A DNA stretch of 46,833 bases from Rhizobium ruizarguesonis (GTDB lineage: Bacteria > Pseudomonadota > Alphaproteobacteria > Rhizobiales > Rhizobiaceae): assembly GCF_012349115.1 (NCBI RefSeq), contig NZ_PQIG01000105.1, forward strand, positions 1 through 46,833, written 5' to 3'. The translations under genes were made by a program, and so were the position numbers. Positions 24,470-32,905 of this stretch are shown here, one piece after another. Below the pieces are notes generated by a model. It was not told where the DNA came from. It worked only from the letters and a program-made list of their open reading frames with translations, and ran no database searches. Each line of letters opens with the position of its first letter. The stretch's first letter is position 1.

Positions 24470-27400
24470 ATGACTCTGACTTCGCAGCCGATGATTCTGA
24501 GCGGGCGCGGTGTGACCGCGGTGCTCGGGCCGACCAATACCGGCAAGACCCATTATGCCATCGAGCGCATGGTCGCGCACGGTACGGGCGTGATCGGCCT
24601 GCCGCTCAGGCTGCTGGCGCGCGAGGTCTATACGCGGGTGGTGGAGAAGGTCGGCGCGCAAAATGTGGCGCTGGTCACCGGCGAGGAAAAGATTTCGCCG
24701 CCCAATGCGCGTTTTTCCGTCTGCACCGTCGAAGCGATGCCGCGCGAGACCAAGGCCGCCTTCGTCGCGATCGACGAGGTGCAACTCGCCGGCGATCTCG
24801 AGCGTGGCCATATCTTCACCGACCGCATCCTGCATCTTCGCGGCCGCGAGGAAACGCTGTTGCTCGGCGCGGCGACAATGCGGCCGATCCTGCAACAGCT
24901 CCTGCCCGGTATCAATATCGTCGAGCGGCCGCGACTTTCGCATCTTTTTTATGCCGGGCAGAAGAAGATCACCCGACTGCCGCAGCGCTCGGCCATCGTC
25001 GCCTTCTCCGCCGACGAGGTCTATGCCATCGCCGAGCTCATTCGCCGGCAGCGCGGCGGCGCGGCCGTCGTGCTCGGTGCACTCAGCCCGCGCACCCGCA
25101 ATGCGCAGGTGGCGCTCTATCAGGCGGGCGACGTCGAATATCTGGTGGCGACCGATGCGATCGGCATGGGCCTCAACCTCGATGTCGATCACGTCGCCTT
25201 TGCCCAGGACCGGAAATTCGACGGTTACCAGTTCCGCAATCTCAATCCGGGCGAACTCGGCCAGGTCGCCGGGCGTGCCGGGCGGCACGTGCGAGACGGG
25301 ACCTTTGGCGTCACCGGACAGGTCTCGCCTTTTGACGAGGAGCTGGTGCAGCGCATCGAGGGGCACGAATTCGACAACGTCAAGGTTTTGCAGTGGCGGA
25401 CGACGGAGATGGACTTCTCCTCGATCGCATCGCTGCGCGCCAGCCTTGAGGCGGCACCGCGCGTGCCGGGGCTGACGCGGGCGCTGCCTGCAGTCGACCA
25501 GCAGGCGCTGGAACAGCTTTCGCGTTATCCCGAGGTCATCGATCTTGCTGACAGGCCGGCGCGCGTCGAAAAACTCTGGGAGGCTTGCGCGCTTCCCGAC
25601 TATCGGCGTATCACCCCAGCACAACATGCCGATCTTATCTCGACCCTCTTTTCCGATCTCGTCCGCTATGGCACGGTGAACGAGCAGTTTCTCGCGGAGC
25701 AGGTTCATCGCTCCGATCGAACAGATGGCGAAATTGACACGCTTTCGGCGCGAATCGCGCAGATAAGGACCTGGACCTACGTTTCGAATCGGCCCGGTTG
25801 GCTTGCCGATCCGACACACTGGCAGGAAAAGACGCGGGAAATCGAAGATCGATTGTCCGACGCGTTACATGAAAGGTTGACGAAACGCTTTGTTGATCGC
25901 AGGACATCTGTGCTCATGAAGCGCCTGAGAGAGAATGCGATGCTGGAAGCTGAAATCAGTGTGAATGGCGATGTCTTCGTTGAAGGACATCATGTAGGGC
26001 AATTGAGCGGATTCCGCTTCACGCCGGTGGCGGGAACGGACGGACCGGATGCCAAGGCGGTTCAGGCTGCGTCGCAGAAGGCGCTCGGGCTCGAGTTCGA
26101 AGCCCGCGCGGCCCGGATGCATGCCGCCGGCAACAGCGATCTGGCGATCGGCTCGGATGGTTTGATCCGGTGGCTGGGCGATCCGGTGGCGCGGCTTTCG
26201 GGCAGCGATCACATCATGCGTCCGCGCGTGATCCTGCTGGCTGACGAGCAACTGACGGGCAATGCCCGCGATCACGTCGCCGCCCGCATCGAGCGCTTCG
26301 TCAATCATCATATCAGCACGGTGCTGAAGCCGCTCGACGACCTGTCGCGCGCCGAGGACCTGCAGGGTCTCGCCAAGGGGCTTGCCTTCCAGCTCGTCGA
26401 GAACCTCGGGGTGCTCTTCCGCCGCGACGTGACCGAGGAGGTGAAGTCGCTGGACCAGGAGGCCCGTGCTTCCATGCGCCGCTACGGCGTGCGTTTCGGC
26501 GCCTATCATATCTTCGTTCCCGCACTTCTGAAGCCGGCGCCGGCCGAGCTCATCACGCTGCTCTGGGCGTTGAAGAATGACGGTTTGGACAAGCCGGGCT
26601 ACGGCGATCTCATTCCCGTGCTTGCCGCTGGCCGCACCTCCGTGGTCACCGATCCGAGCTTCGAGCGGATGTTCTACAAGCTGGCCGGCTTCCGTTTCCT
26701 CGGCAAGCGTGCCGTGCGCATCGACATCCTGGAACGGCTTGCCGATATCATCCGTCCGTTGCTGCAGTGGAAGCCTGGTCAAAACAACCGTCCGGAGGGC
26801 GCCTATGACGGCCGTCGCTTCACGACGACGACGGCGATGCTGTCGATCCTCGGTGCGACACTCGAAGACATGGAAGAAATCCTCAAGGGTCTTGGCTATC
26901 GCGCCGATGCCGTGAAGGCGGAAGAAGCATCAGTCCATCTTGCGACGCAGGATGCAGCCTCAACGCCTGCCGCCAGCGCGCAAACGCCCGTGGAAGAGAC
27001 AGCCGAAAAGGCCGACCACGACGATGCCGACGGCGCCGCGGAAGAGACTGCTGCCGAGCCATCCGCAACCGAGGCGGCTTCGGCAGTCGCCGATGCGCCC
27101 GTGACGGAAGCTGTCGAAACCGCCGCTCCGGCCGAACCGATCGAGACATCCACTCCTGCGGAAGCCTCAGCTGCCGAAGAAACCTCCGCTCCTGCGGAAG
27201 CGGTATCGGCTCCCGAGGAAGCGGAAGCCGGCGAGCCGGTAGAACCGAAGCCGGTTCTTCTGTGGCGTCTCGGCGGTCGCAACGACAATCAGCGCCAGGC
27301 GCGCGGCGGGCATGGCGAACGCCGTGGCGGCCAGGGCCCGGAGCGCGGTCAAAACCAGGAGCGCGGCGACCGCAATCGCCGGCCGGGCGGCGGTGAAGGC

Positions 27401-27727
27401 GGCGAGGGCAATCGCGGTGGCGACGGCCGCGACAACAATCGCCAGAACCGGGGCAAGGACGGCGCCGGTCGCGATGGCGGCCGACCACAGCAGGCAAGAG
27501 GCGATCGCAATAATCAACCACGGGGTGACCAGCCGCGCGGTGACCGGCAGGATCGTGGCGATCGCAAGGATCGCGGCGAGCGTAACGATCGTAACGACCG
27601 CAATAACAATCGTGGCGGCTCACAGCCGCTGCGCTTCGAGGCTAAGCCGCCGCGCAAGGAGAAGCCGATCGATCCGGATTCGCCTTTCGCCAAGCTCGCA
27701 GCTCTCAAGGAGCAGATGAAGAAGTAA
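24470..27727 (+). CDS. SUV3-type superfamily 2 RNA helicase with disordered tail
   Basis: A protein of about 1085 residues. The helicase core (about 10-450) shows Walker A GPTNTGKT (20-27), the DEVQ box in FVAIDEVQLAGDLERGH, LLGAATMRP, and the motif VI segment GQVAGRAGRH. This order is that of mitochondrial SUV3, which feeds RNA to the degradosome. The middle part (to about 810) contains the SUV3-like C-terminal region. The rest is low complexity: an acidic Ala/Glu/Pro stretch, then an Arg-Gly-Asp-Asn-rich basic stretch (for example RGGHGERRGGQGPERGQ), ending FAKLAALKEQMKK. Such tails bind RNA or partner proteins. The start is uncertain: ATG 24470, or TTG 24458; the only ribosome-site-like GAGG is inside a small hairpin (24440-24456). 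An S4-domain gene follows at 2 nt. Confidence 0.88.
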   Translation: MTLTSQPMILSGRGVTAVLGPTNTGKTHYAIERMVAHGTGVIGLPLRLLAREVYTRVVEKVGAQNVALVTGEEKISPPNARFSVCTVEAMPRETKAAFVAIDEVQLAGDLERGHIFTDRILHLRGREETLLLGAATMRPILQQLLPGINIVERPRLSHLFYAGQKKITRLPQRSAIVAFSADEVYAIAELIRRQRGGAAVVLGALSPRTRNAQVALYQAGDVEYLVATDAIGMGLNLDVDHVAFAQDRKFDGYQFRNLNPGELGQVAGRAGRHVRDGTFGVTGQVSPFDEELVQRIEGHEFDNVKVLQWRTTEMDFSSIASLRASLEAAPRVPGLTRALPAVDQQALEQLSRYPEVIDLADRPARVEKLWEACALPDYRRITPAQHADLISTLFSDLVRYGTVNEQFLAEQVHRSDRTDGEIDTLSARIAQIRTWTYVSNRPGWLADPTHWQEKTREIEDRLSDALHERLTKRFVDRRTSVLMKRLRENAMLEAEISVNGDVFVEGHHVGQLSGFRFTPVAGTDGPDAKAVQAASQKALGLEFEARAARMHAAGNSDLAIGSDGLIRWLGDPVARLSGSDHIMRPRVILLADEQLTGNARDHVAARIERFVNHHISTVLKPLDDLSRAEDLQGLAKGLAFQLVENLGVLFRRDVTEEVKSLDQEARASMRRYGVRFGAYHIFVPALLKPAPAELITLLWALKNDGLDKPGYGDLIPVLAAGRTSVVTDPSFERMFYKLAGFRFLGKRAVRIDILERLADIIRPLLQWKPGQNNRPEGAYDGRRFTTTTAMLSILGATLEDMEEILKGLGYRADAVKAEEASVHLATQDAASTPAASAQTPVEETAEKADHDDADGAAEETAAEPSATEAASAVADAPVTEAVETAAPAEPIETSTPAEASAAEETSAPAEAVSAPEEAEAGEPVEPKPVLLWRLGGRNDNQRQARGGHGERRGGQGPERGQNQERGDRNRRPGGGEGGEGNRGGDGRDNNRQNRGKDGAGRDGGRPQQARGDRNNQPRGDQPRGDRQDRGDRKDRGERNDRNDRNNNRGGSQPLRFEAKPPRKEKPIDPDSPFAKLAALKEQMKK

Positions 27728-27729
27728 TC

Positions 27730-28134
27730 ATGAGCGGGGAGACACAGCCGACAAGCGGTTCGCGCCAGCGCATCGACAAGTGGCTGTTCTTCGCGCGCAT
27801 GGCGAAGTCGCGCTCGTTGGCGCAGAGCCATATCCAATCGGGCCATGTGCGCATCAACGGCGAGCGTTGCAACCATCCGAGCCAGATGGTCAAGCCGGGC
27901 GACCGTATCGAGCTGACGCTGGAGCGGCGCGATGTCGTTCTCGTCGTGCGCCTTGCCGGCGAGCGGCGGGGGCCTTACGAGGAGGCGCGCCTGCTCTACG
28001 ACGACCAATCCCCGCCGCCCGATGAGGCAAAACGTCTCACGCCCTATGAGCAGGCGATCCGGGCGACCGGCGCCGGCCGTCCGACCAAAAAGGAAAGACG
28101 TGCAATCGACAGGCTGATGTCGGACGAGGATTAG
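27730..28134 (+). CDS. hslR: S4-domain RNA-binding protein, Hsp15 (HslR) homologue
   Basis: A 134-residue basic protein with an N-terminal S4 domain: RQRIDKWLFFARMAKSRSLAQSHIQSGHVRINGERC, then VKPGDRIELTLERRDVVLVV. E. coli Hsp15 binds free 50S subunits that carry a nascent chain and recycles stalled ribosomes; the same role is likely here by family. The C-terminus is charged and ends KKERRAIDRLMSDED, as in alphaproteobacterial members. Only 2 nt separate it from the helicase stop, so the two are translationally linked, suggesting a joint task in RNA or ribosome rescue. Confidence 0.88.
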   Translation: MSGETQPTSGSRQRIDKWLFFARMAKSRSLAQSHIQSGHVRINGERCNHPSQMVKPGDRIELTLERRDVVLVVRLAGERRGPYEEARLLYDDQSPPPDEAKRLTPYEQAIRATGAGRPTKKERRAIDRLMSDED

Positions 28135-28328
28135 AAAACTCTGTCTGCGGCGGCGGTTTTTGCAGATCGTTTATCCTTGAAATCCGGCGCTAAAGCCGAT
28201 ACGTCACTGACAACCTGCCGGAAGCGTGCTTGCCTCCCAAGCCTGCTCACGCTTTTCCTCCGGCACGGGGATAGGCGCGACGTTCCAGGTTGCCCGGCCC
28301 CATCCGCATGGAAATCCTGGAGTTCTTC

Positions 28329-28667
28329 ATGACCTATGTCGTGACCGACAATTGCATCAAGTGCAAATACACCGATTGCGTGGAAGTCTGCCCTGTCGAC
28401 TGCTTCTACGAGGGCGAGAATTTCCTCGTCATCCATCCTGACGAATGCATCGATTGCGGCGTCTGCGAACCGGAATGTCCCGCCGAGGCGATCAAGCCCG
28501 ATACCGAGCCGGGCCTCGACAAATGGCTGAAGATCAACACCGAATATGCCACGATCTGGCCGAATATCACGGTCAAGAAGGACCCATTGCCTGAGGCCAA
28601 GGAAATGGATGGCGAGACCGGAAAATTCGAGAAATATTTCTCCGACAAACCCGGTTCCGGCGATTGA
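28329..28667 (+). CDS. fdxA: 7Fe ferredoxin FdxA
   Basis: A 112-residue seven-iron ferredoxin carrying one [3Fe-4S] and one [4Fe-4S] cluster. Cysteines appear in NCIKCKYTDCVEVCPVDCF and in DECIDCGVCEPECP. The C-terminal extension (about 60-112, EYATIWPNITVKKDPLPEAKE) is typical of the FdxA class rather than of short 2[4Fe-4S] ferredoxins. It serves as a cytosolic electron carrier; its partner is unknown. The start is the ATG at 28329, with GGAG about 6 nt upstream; an earlier in-frame ATG adds 13 unconserved codons. It begins 194 nt after hslR and is probably transcribed on its own. Confidence 0.95.
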   Translation: MTYVVTDNCIKCKYTDCVEVCPVDCFYEGENFLVIHPDECIDCGVCEPECPAEAIKPDTEPGLDKWLKINTEYATIWPNITVKKDPLPEAKEMDGETGKFEKYFSDKPGSGD

Positions 28668-29060
28668 GACAGTGCCCACATTCGGCCTCCGGATTCGGGC
28701 GACCGTAGGTCAAAACGTTTTAAAAGCTGCGTGAGGCATATGGGTGACATGTGTTGCCCGCATGACTCAAGCGAAGCAAATTATTGATTTCCTCATATTT
28801 TTATGATAGGTTTCGGCTACTGTTCCATTTGTGGCATGACGCATGCCCAAAACCATCACGAAAGCAAAACAAATCCGTACACGGTTTCCGTGACATATCA
28901 ACGCTTTGAGCGCCGGGTCCCAAGATCGAGCGCAAGAAGTCTTTGCTTTTGCCCGATGGGACCAGAGTGAAGTCACCCGACGGATACTACCGTCTCACCC
29001 GGGCCTGACTGACCCGGCTCCGGCCGCCGCCGGAAGCGTAACAGGGAGTTTTTGAATAGA
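28668..29060. other. carD upstream region
   Basis: About 390 bases without a supported gene. The AT-rich section 28780-28815 is a likely promoter area. A 6-bp hairpin TCCGGC-CGCC-GCCGGA (29019-29034) lies 10 nt before the carD ribosome site GGGAG (29044). Confidence 0.4.
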
Positions 29061-29633
29061 ATGACGACTCAGCAGAAAAAGCCTTCTACAGCACGTCACG
29101 GCTTCAAGACCGGTGAATCGATCGTCTACCCCGCTCATGGCGTCGGTACCATCACCGCTATCGAAGAGCAAGAAGTTGCCGGCATGAAGCTCGAACTTTT
29201 CGTTATCGATTTCGAGAAGGACAAGATGCGTCTCAAGGTTCCGGTCGCCAAGGCCATGAGCATCGGTATGCGCAAGCTTTCGGAAACGGATTTCGTCGAG
29301 CGTGCTTTGAAGGTTGTGCAGGGCAAGGCGCGCGTCAAGCGCACTATGTGGTCCCGCCGCGCCCAGGAATATGATGCCAAGATCAATTCCGGCGACCTGA
29401 TTTCCATCGCTGAAGTCGTGCGCGATCTCTATCGTGCCGAGAACCAGCCCGAACAGTCCTATTCCGAGCGCCAGCTTTATGAGGCTGCGCTCGACCGCAT
29501 GGCGCGCGAAATCGCCGCCGTCAACAAGATGTCGGAAACCGAAGCCGTCCGCCTCGTCGAGACCAATCTCAACAAGGGTCCGAAGCGCGGCAAGGCGATC
29601 GAAGAAGACGATTCACAGGACGAAGCTGCATAA
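29061..29633 (+). CDS. carD: CarD-family RNA polymerase regulator (CdnL type)
   Basis: A 190-residue protein with the CarD/CdnL/TRCF RNA-polymerase-interaction domain at the N-terminus (FKTGESIVYPAHGVGTITAIEEQEV, LFVIDFEKDKMRLKVP) and a helical C-terminal domain (WSRRAQEYDAKINSGDLISIAEVVRDLY, YEAALDRMAREIAAV). The family binds the polymerase beta subunit and stabilises open complexes at rRNA and housekeeping promoters. It ends in an acidic tail (EEDDSQDEAA). The ATG at 29061 is preceded by GGGAG at 12 nt, which is long; TTG 29052 would be too close. A strong terminator follows at 29654. Confidence 0.93.
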   Translation: MTTQQKKPSTARHGFKTGESIVYPAHGVGTITAIEEQEVAGMKLELFVIDFEKDKMRLKVPVAKAMSIGMRKLSETDFVERALKVVQGKARVKRTMWSRRAQEYDAKINSGDLISIAEVVRDLYRAENQPEQSYSERQLYEAALDRMAREIAAVNKMSETEAVRLVETNLNKGPKRGKAIEEDDSQDEAA

Positions 29634-29653
29634 AGCGACCCTGTTTATCTATC

Positions 29654-29684
29654 AAAAAACCCGGCCTTCGAGCCGGGTTTTTTT
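29654..29684 (+). terminator. carD terminator
   Basis: The stem AAAAAACCCGGC / GCCGGGTTTTTT with a CTTCGA loop and seven Ts lies 21 nt after the carD stop. The A-tract makes it usable on both strands. Confidence 0.95.
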
Positions 29685-29687
29685 ATT

Positions 29688-29712
29688 GGAACTTTTTCCC
29701 GACTGCCGCGTT
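29688..29712 (+). promoter_or_regulatory. EcfG/RpoE2-type stress promoter
   Basis: GGAAC (29688-29692), exactly 16 nt, then CGTT (29709-29712): a full match to the general-stress sigma consensus of Alphaproteobacteria. It begins 4 nt after the carD terminator. The expected transcript starts near 29720 and reads through the 23-codon frame towards rpoH. Confidence 0.78.
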
Positions 29713-29797
29713 TAACACACGTAATTGCGGACTGCTCGTCGGGCAATGCCTCAGCGAGCGAACTGCTATTCCGTCAATGTTCGATGAGGAGCGGATC

Positions 29798-29869
29798 ATG
29801 CCTTTTCTATATTGCCCATCCGGCAAGGTGAAGAAACAGGTCCAGCCCAGCCGTCTTACCGGCACATGA
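29798..29869 (+). CDS. Putative 23-residue small protein in an EcfG-promoter unit
   Basis: A very short frame starting MPFLYCPSGK, basic in its centre (KVKKQ) and ending RLTGT. GAGGAG stands 7 nt before the ATG, an excellent ribosome site. It lies about 80 nt after the predicted start of the EcfG-type promoter and 12 nt before a terminator hairpin, so promoter, ribosome site, frame and terminator are all consistent. I know no family. The alternative is a noncoding stress RNA of about 190-200 nt in which this frame is incidental. Confidence 0.45.
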   Translation: MPFLYCPSGKVKKQVQPSRLTGT

Positions 29870-29880
29870 TGAGAAATAGG

Positions 29881-29914
29881 GCCTCCCCCTGAAAAGTCCA
29901 GGGGCGAGGCTTTT
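29881..29914 (+). terminator. Terminator of the short EcfG unit
   Basis: The stem GCCTC-CCCCT / AGGGG-C-GAGGC (one bulge) with a 9-nt loop is followed by TTTTA. It lies 97 nt before rpoH, so rpoH expression from the upstream promoter would need read-through. Confidence 0.75.
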
Positions 29915-30010
29915 ATGCATTCAGAACACCATTCAATCCGGACAGCGATGTTCCGGAAGATGAGTTTTATTGTTCATTTCAGGGCGAGAGGCCTGTTTCG
30001 GGAGATCGAA

Positions 30011-30874
30011 ATGAAGAACATGTCTGCAGATCGGCGCATGATCAAAATCGCGATGGCCGCCCCTTATCTCGCCCGTCAGGAAGAGCATGATCTCGCCACC
30101 CGTTGGAAGGATCACGACGACCGCGGCGCGCGCAACCAGATCGCCATGGCCCATATGCGCCTCGTCATATCCATGGCCGGCAAATTCCGCAATTTCGGCC
30201 TGCCGATGAGCGATCTGGTGCAGGAGGGCTATGTTGGCCTGCTGGAAGCGGCCGCTCGCTTCGAGCCGGAGCGCGACGTGCGCTTTTCGACTTATGCAAG
30301 CTGGTGGATCAGGGCTTCGATCCAGGACTATATTTTGCGCAACTGGTCGATCGTGCGCGGCGGTACGAGTTCGGCGCAGAAGGCGCTGTTCTTCAATCTG
30401 CGCCGTCTTCGCGCCAAGCTCGCCAAGGGCGATACGCAGCTGACGCTGCAATCCATTCACCAGGAAATCGCCGCGGCCCTCGGCGTCAGCCTCTCCGATG
30501 TGCAAACGATGGATGCCAGGCTTTCCGGCAACGACGCTTCGCTGCAGGCGCCTTCGGTCTCCGGCGATGCCGAGAGCGCGGAGAAGATGGACTTCCTCGT
30601 CAGCGACGATCCCCTGCCGGACGAGCAGGTGTCCAACATGATCGACGGCGAGCGCCGCCGCGTCTGGCTCGCCTCGGCGCTGAAACATCTCAACGAACGC
30701 GAGATGAAGATCATCAGCGCCCGGCGTCTGGCGGAAGACGGCGCCACGCTTGAAGAACTCGGTGCCGATCTCGGTATTTCCAAGGAACGTGTGCGTCAGA
30801 TCGAAAGCCGGGCGATGGAGAAGCTTCGCAGCGCGCTCGTCAGCGCCGATCCGCATATGGCGGCCTACGCCTGA
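30011..30874 (+). CDS. rpoH: RNA polymerase sigma factor RpoH (RpoH2-type)
   Basis: A sigma-32 family factor of 287 residues. Region 2 is intact (MRLVISMAGKFRNFGLPMSDLVQEGYVGLLEAAARFEPERDVRFSTYASWWIRASIQDYI), with the RpoH-box-like stretch after it (LRNWSIVRGGTSSAQKALFFNLRRLRAKL). Region 4 carries the helix-turn-helix LEELGADLGISKERVRQIESRAMEKLR. Rhizobia carry two RpoH paralogues; the short N-terminus and the EcfG-type promoter upstream resemble S. meliloti RpoH2, so the subtype is an inference. GGAG lies 6 nt before the ATG at 30011. The frame stays open to 29915, but those codons cover the terminator. RpoH-controlled genes are heat-shock and late-stress functions. Confidence 0.93.
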   Translation: MKNMSADRRMIKIAMAAPYLARQEEHDLATRWKDHDDRGARNQIAMAHMRLVISMAGKFRNFGLPMSDLVQEGYVGLLEAAARFEPERDVRFSTYASWWIRASIQDYILRNWSIVRGGTSSAQKALFFNLRRLRAKLAKGDTQLTLQSIHQEIAAALGVSLSDVQTMDARLSGNDASLQAPSVSGDAESAEKMDFLVSDDPLPDEQVSNMIDGERRRVWLASALKHLNEREMKIISARRLAEDGATLEELGADLGISKERVRQIESRAMEKLRSALVSADPHMAAYA

Positions 30875-30876
30875 CC

Positions 30877-30923
30877 TAAAGCGCGTCGTTATCGCAAAAC
30901 CGCTGCACTGTTTTGCGCGACAT
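30877..30923. repeat. Partial RIME-like palindrome after rpoH
   Basis: TAAAGCGCGTCGTTATCGC and the AAAACCGCTGCACTGTTTTGCG core match one half of the 13279 and 46573 copies. The outer arm on the right is degenerate (GCGACATATCC). Confidence 0.7.
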
Positions 30924-30945
30924 ATCCCCTCCAGCAGCACAGACT

Positions 30946-30971
30946 GGCCCGGCGCAAGCCGGGCCTTTTTT
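30946..30971 (+). terminator. rpoH terminator, overlapping the convergent M48 stop codon
   Basis: A perfect 8-bp stem GGCCCGGC / GCCGGGCC with a GCAA tetraloop and six Ts (30966-30971). The T-run contains part of the TAA stop of the convergent protease gene. Confidence 0.92.
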
Positions 30972-32514
30972 ATTCTGCGATGATCTTGACGCGATCGCCT
31001 GTGGAAACGGCTGCACCCGTGGGCAGGGCGTTGATGAGCTTGAAGAGATCGAGCTTGCGGTCTGTGCCCATCATGCGGGCGGCGAGCGTCGAGATGTTCT
31101 CACCCGGCCGGACGGTGACCACGCGGATGCGCAGCGGCTTCAGTGAGGCTGCCTCTGCCGGAGTCATGCGGCGGAAACTCGCGCGCAAGACATTGGCCGT
31201 TGGCTCAAGGGCGTCGCTGCCTTTCGGCACGGCGGTCAGGAAACGGAAGATCTGCGAATTGTTGCGGATCACGGTGACATCGAAATCCCAGCGGTCGGCG
31301 CTGGCGCGCGCGGTGGCTGCTTCCATGCCGTTGATGGTGATCGGCTGGATGGTCGACGGGTCGAGGCCGGTCACCCAGCCGCTGGAGATATAGTTGGTGA
31401 GGCTCTGGTTCTGATTGTCGGCGACGCCGTCGAAGCGGACGGCGATGTCGTTCGGGCCGGTGGCCATCACGGCCTCGACCTTGTTGTCGATGTGGAAATC
31501 CGGCGGCACGTCGAAGCGGATGCCGAGGCCACCATGCAGGAAGGTCTGGCCGCGCACATAGCCTTCTTCCGGGCTGTCGCCGTAGAGCAGTCCGTCTATG
31601 CCGTCGAGATAATAATCACGGCCCTTGTCGCCGACCGAGCCTTCCTGGCCGAAGGCGCGGGCGTGGGTGCGGGCAAGCTCTATGCGTTGCGCCGAATTCG
31701 GATGGCTCGACAGGAAGTCGAGGCTCTGGTCGGCTTCGGGATCAACCGACATGAAGCGACTGTAAGCGGCCATCGAATCGAGGAAACGGGCGGCGGAATA
31801 GGGGTCGTAGCCGGCTTCGCCGAGCATGCGCACACCGATGACATCGGCCTGCAATTCCTGCTGGCGGGAGAAGGCGGCGAGCCGCAGCTTGCCGCGGGCA
31901 AGCGCCTGCTTGCCGGCGATGTCGCTGGAAAGGACTTCGGCGACGACGCGGCTGGCGATGACCTCAGCCTCTTCGCGCTTCTGCCGCTCGATGCCGTGGT
32001 TTGCGGTCACGTGGCCCATTTCGTGCGACAGCACGGCGGCGACTTCCGAGGCGTCGTTGGCAAGGGCGAGCAGGCCGCGGGTGACGTAGAGATAACCGCC
32101 CGGCAGCGCGAAGGCGTTGATCGCCGGCGAATTCAGGATGGTGATGCGGTAGGACTGGCTCGGATTTTCCGACACCGCCGTCAGCGCGCCGGCGATGCGG
32201 GCGACGAGACGCTCGGTCTTGGCGTCCTTGTATTCGCCGCCGTAGCTTGCCACGATGCGCGGATGCTCACGAGCGCCCATCGCCGCGCGCGGATCGTTCT
32301 TCTGCACCTCGTCGACGATCTGCGGATTGGAAGAAGGCGAAACACTCGGCTGATAGGATTGATCGATCAGCGTTTGGCAGCCGTTCAGCGCCATTGCGAC
32401 GGCCGAAAGCAGCATCAGGCGACGGGCGAAACGCTGCGGCGCGGAGATGCCATCACTGGAAAGCGCGGGCGATTTCCACGTCGTCAAGCTGTCCAGTCTG
32501 TTTCTCCGCATCAT
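30970..32514 (-). CDS. M48-family metalloprotease lipoprotein with LysM-like C-terminus
   Basis: A predicted periplasmic zinc protease of 514 residues. The lipoprotein signal is LMLLSAVAMALNGC, with lipobox LNGC and cleavage before Cys. The protease domain has the zinc motif HEMGH (in VLSHEMGHVTANHG) and the third ligand in the LQADVIGVRML segment, as in BepA/LoiP-like M48 enzymes that act on outer-membrane protein assembly. The C-terminus (VVTVRPGENISTLAARMM...FKLINAL...GDRVKII) is LysM-like, suggesting peptidoglycan contact. Start choices are ATG 32514 or 32511; no ribosome site is obvious, and the open frame extends to 32616. It is convergent with rpoH and shares its terminator. Confidence 0.88.
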   Translation of the reverse strand: MMRRNRLDSLTTWKSPALSSDGISAPQRFARRLMLLSAVAMALNGCQTLIDQSYQPSVSPSSNPQIVDEVQKNDPRAAMGAREHPRIVASYGGEYKDAKTERLVARIAGALTAVSENPSQSYRITILNSPAINAFALPGGYLYVTRGLLALANDASEVAAVLSHEMGHVTANHGIERQKREEAEVIASRVVAEVLSSDIAGKQALARGKLRLAAFSRQQELQADVIGVRMLGEAGYDPYSAARFLDSMAAYSRFMSVDPEADQSLDFLSSHPNSAQRIELARTHARAFGQEGSVGDKGRDYYLDGIDGLLYGDSPEEGYVRGQTFLHGGLGIRFDVPPDFHIDNKVEAVMATGPNDIAVRFDGVADNQNQSLTNYISSGWVTGLDPSTIQPITINGMEAATARASADRWDFDVTVIRNNSQIFRFLTAVPKGSDALEPTANVLRASFRRMTPAEAASLKPLRIRVVTVRPGENISTLAARMMGTDRKLDLFKLINALPTGAAVSTGDRVKIIAE

Positions 32515-32905
32515 GTCGCTGTTTTGCCGGTTTGCCGCAGATTCGGACCGACCATGGCAAGGGGAACTCAACAGGTGCGCACCCCTGATCTCGCGCTGCA
32601 CAATCGGCCGATACAAGTCGTTGCTGTAGCTGATTTACGCATCGGTTGCATAGCGAGACTCTGTTTAAATGTGGCGCCGTTGCATTTTAGCAAGCCTCAG
32701 GCATTAAGGCTTCCTTTCGCTCGGATGAAATTATGGCGAAAGTTCCGTCACAAAGCCGAGATTCGTCGACGGCGCGGAAAAAGAACGGCCCGATTGAAGC
32801 AACCGGCTCGATAGCGACAGTCATGCGAGAAAATTGCAACCCTTGATATAGGCATCGAGAGGGAACGCCTCCTGATGAAGCATTCTCTCGCAGGTAACGA
32901 TTCGA
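32515..32905. other. Intergenic region between the M48 and MFS genes
   Basis: About 390 bases lie upstream of the M48 gene and downstream of the MFS gene. An imperfect hairpin with arms CGAGAG / CTCTCG (32856-32890) may end the MFS transcript. The AT-rich part (32650-32720) may hold the M48 promoter. No supported gene is seen. Confidence 0.4.

Noticed and set aside
24296..25819. Minus-strand frame of 507 codons opposite the helicase
   Set aside because: It covers the conserved helicase motifs on the other strand and the GANTC repeat; composition is that of an antisense shadow.
29915..30010. 32-codon N-terminal extension of RpoH
   Set aside because: The first codons follow directly on a terminator hairpin; ATG 30011 has an ideal ribosome site and family N-terminus.
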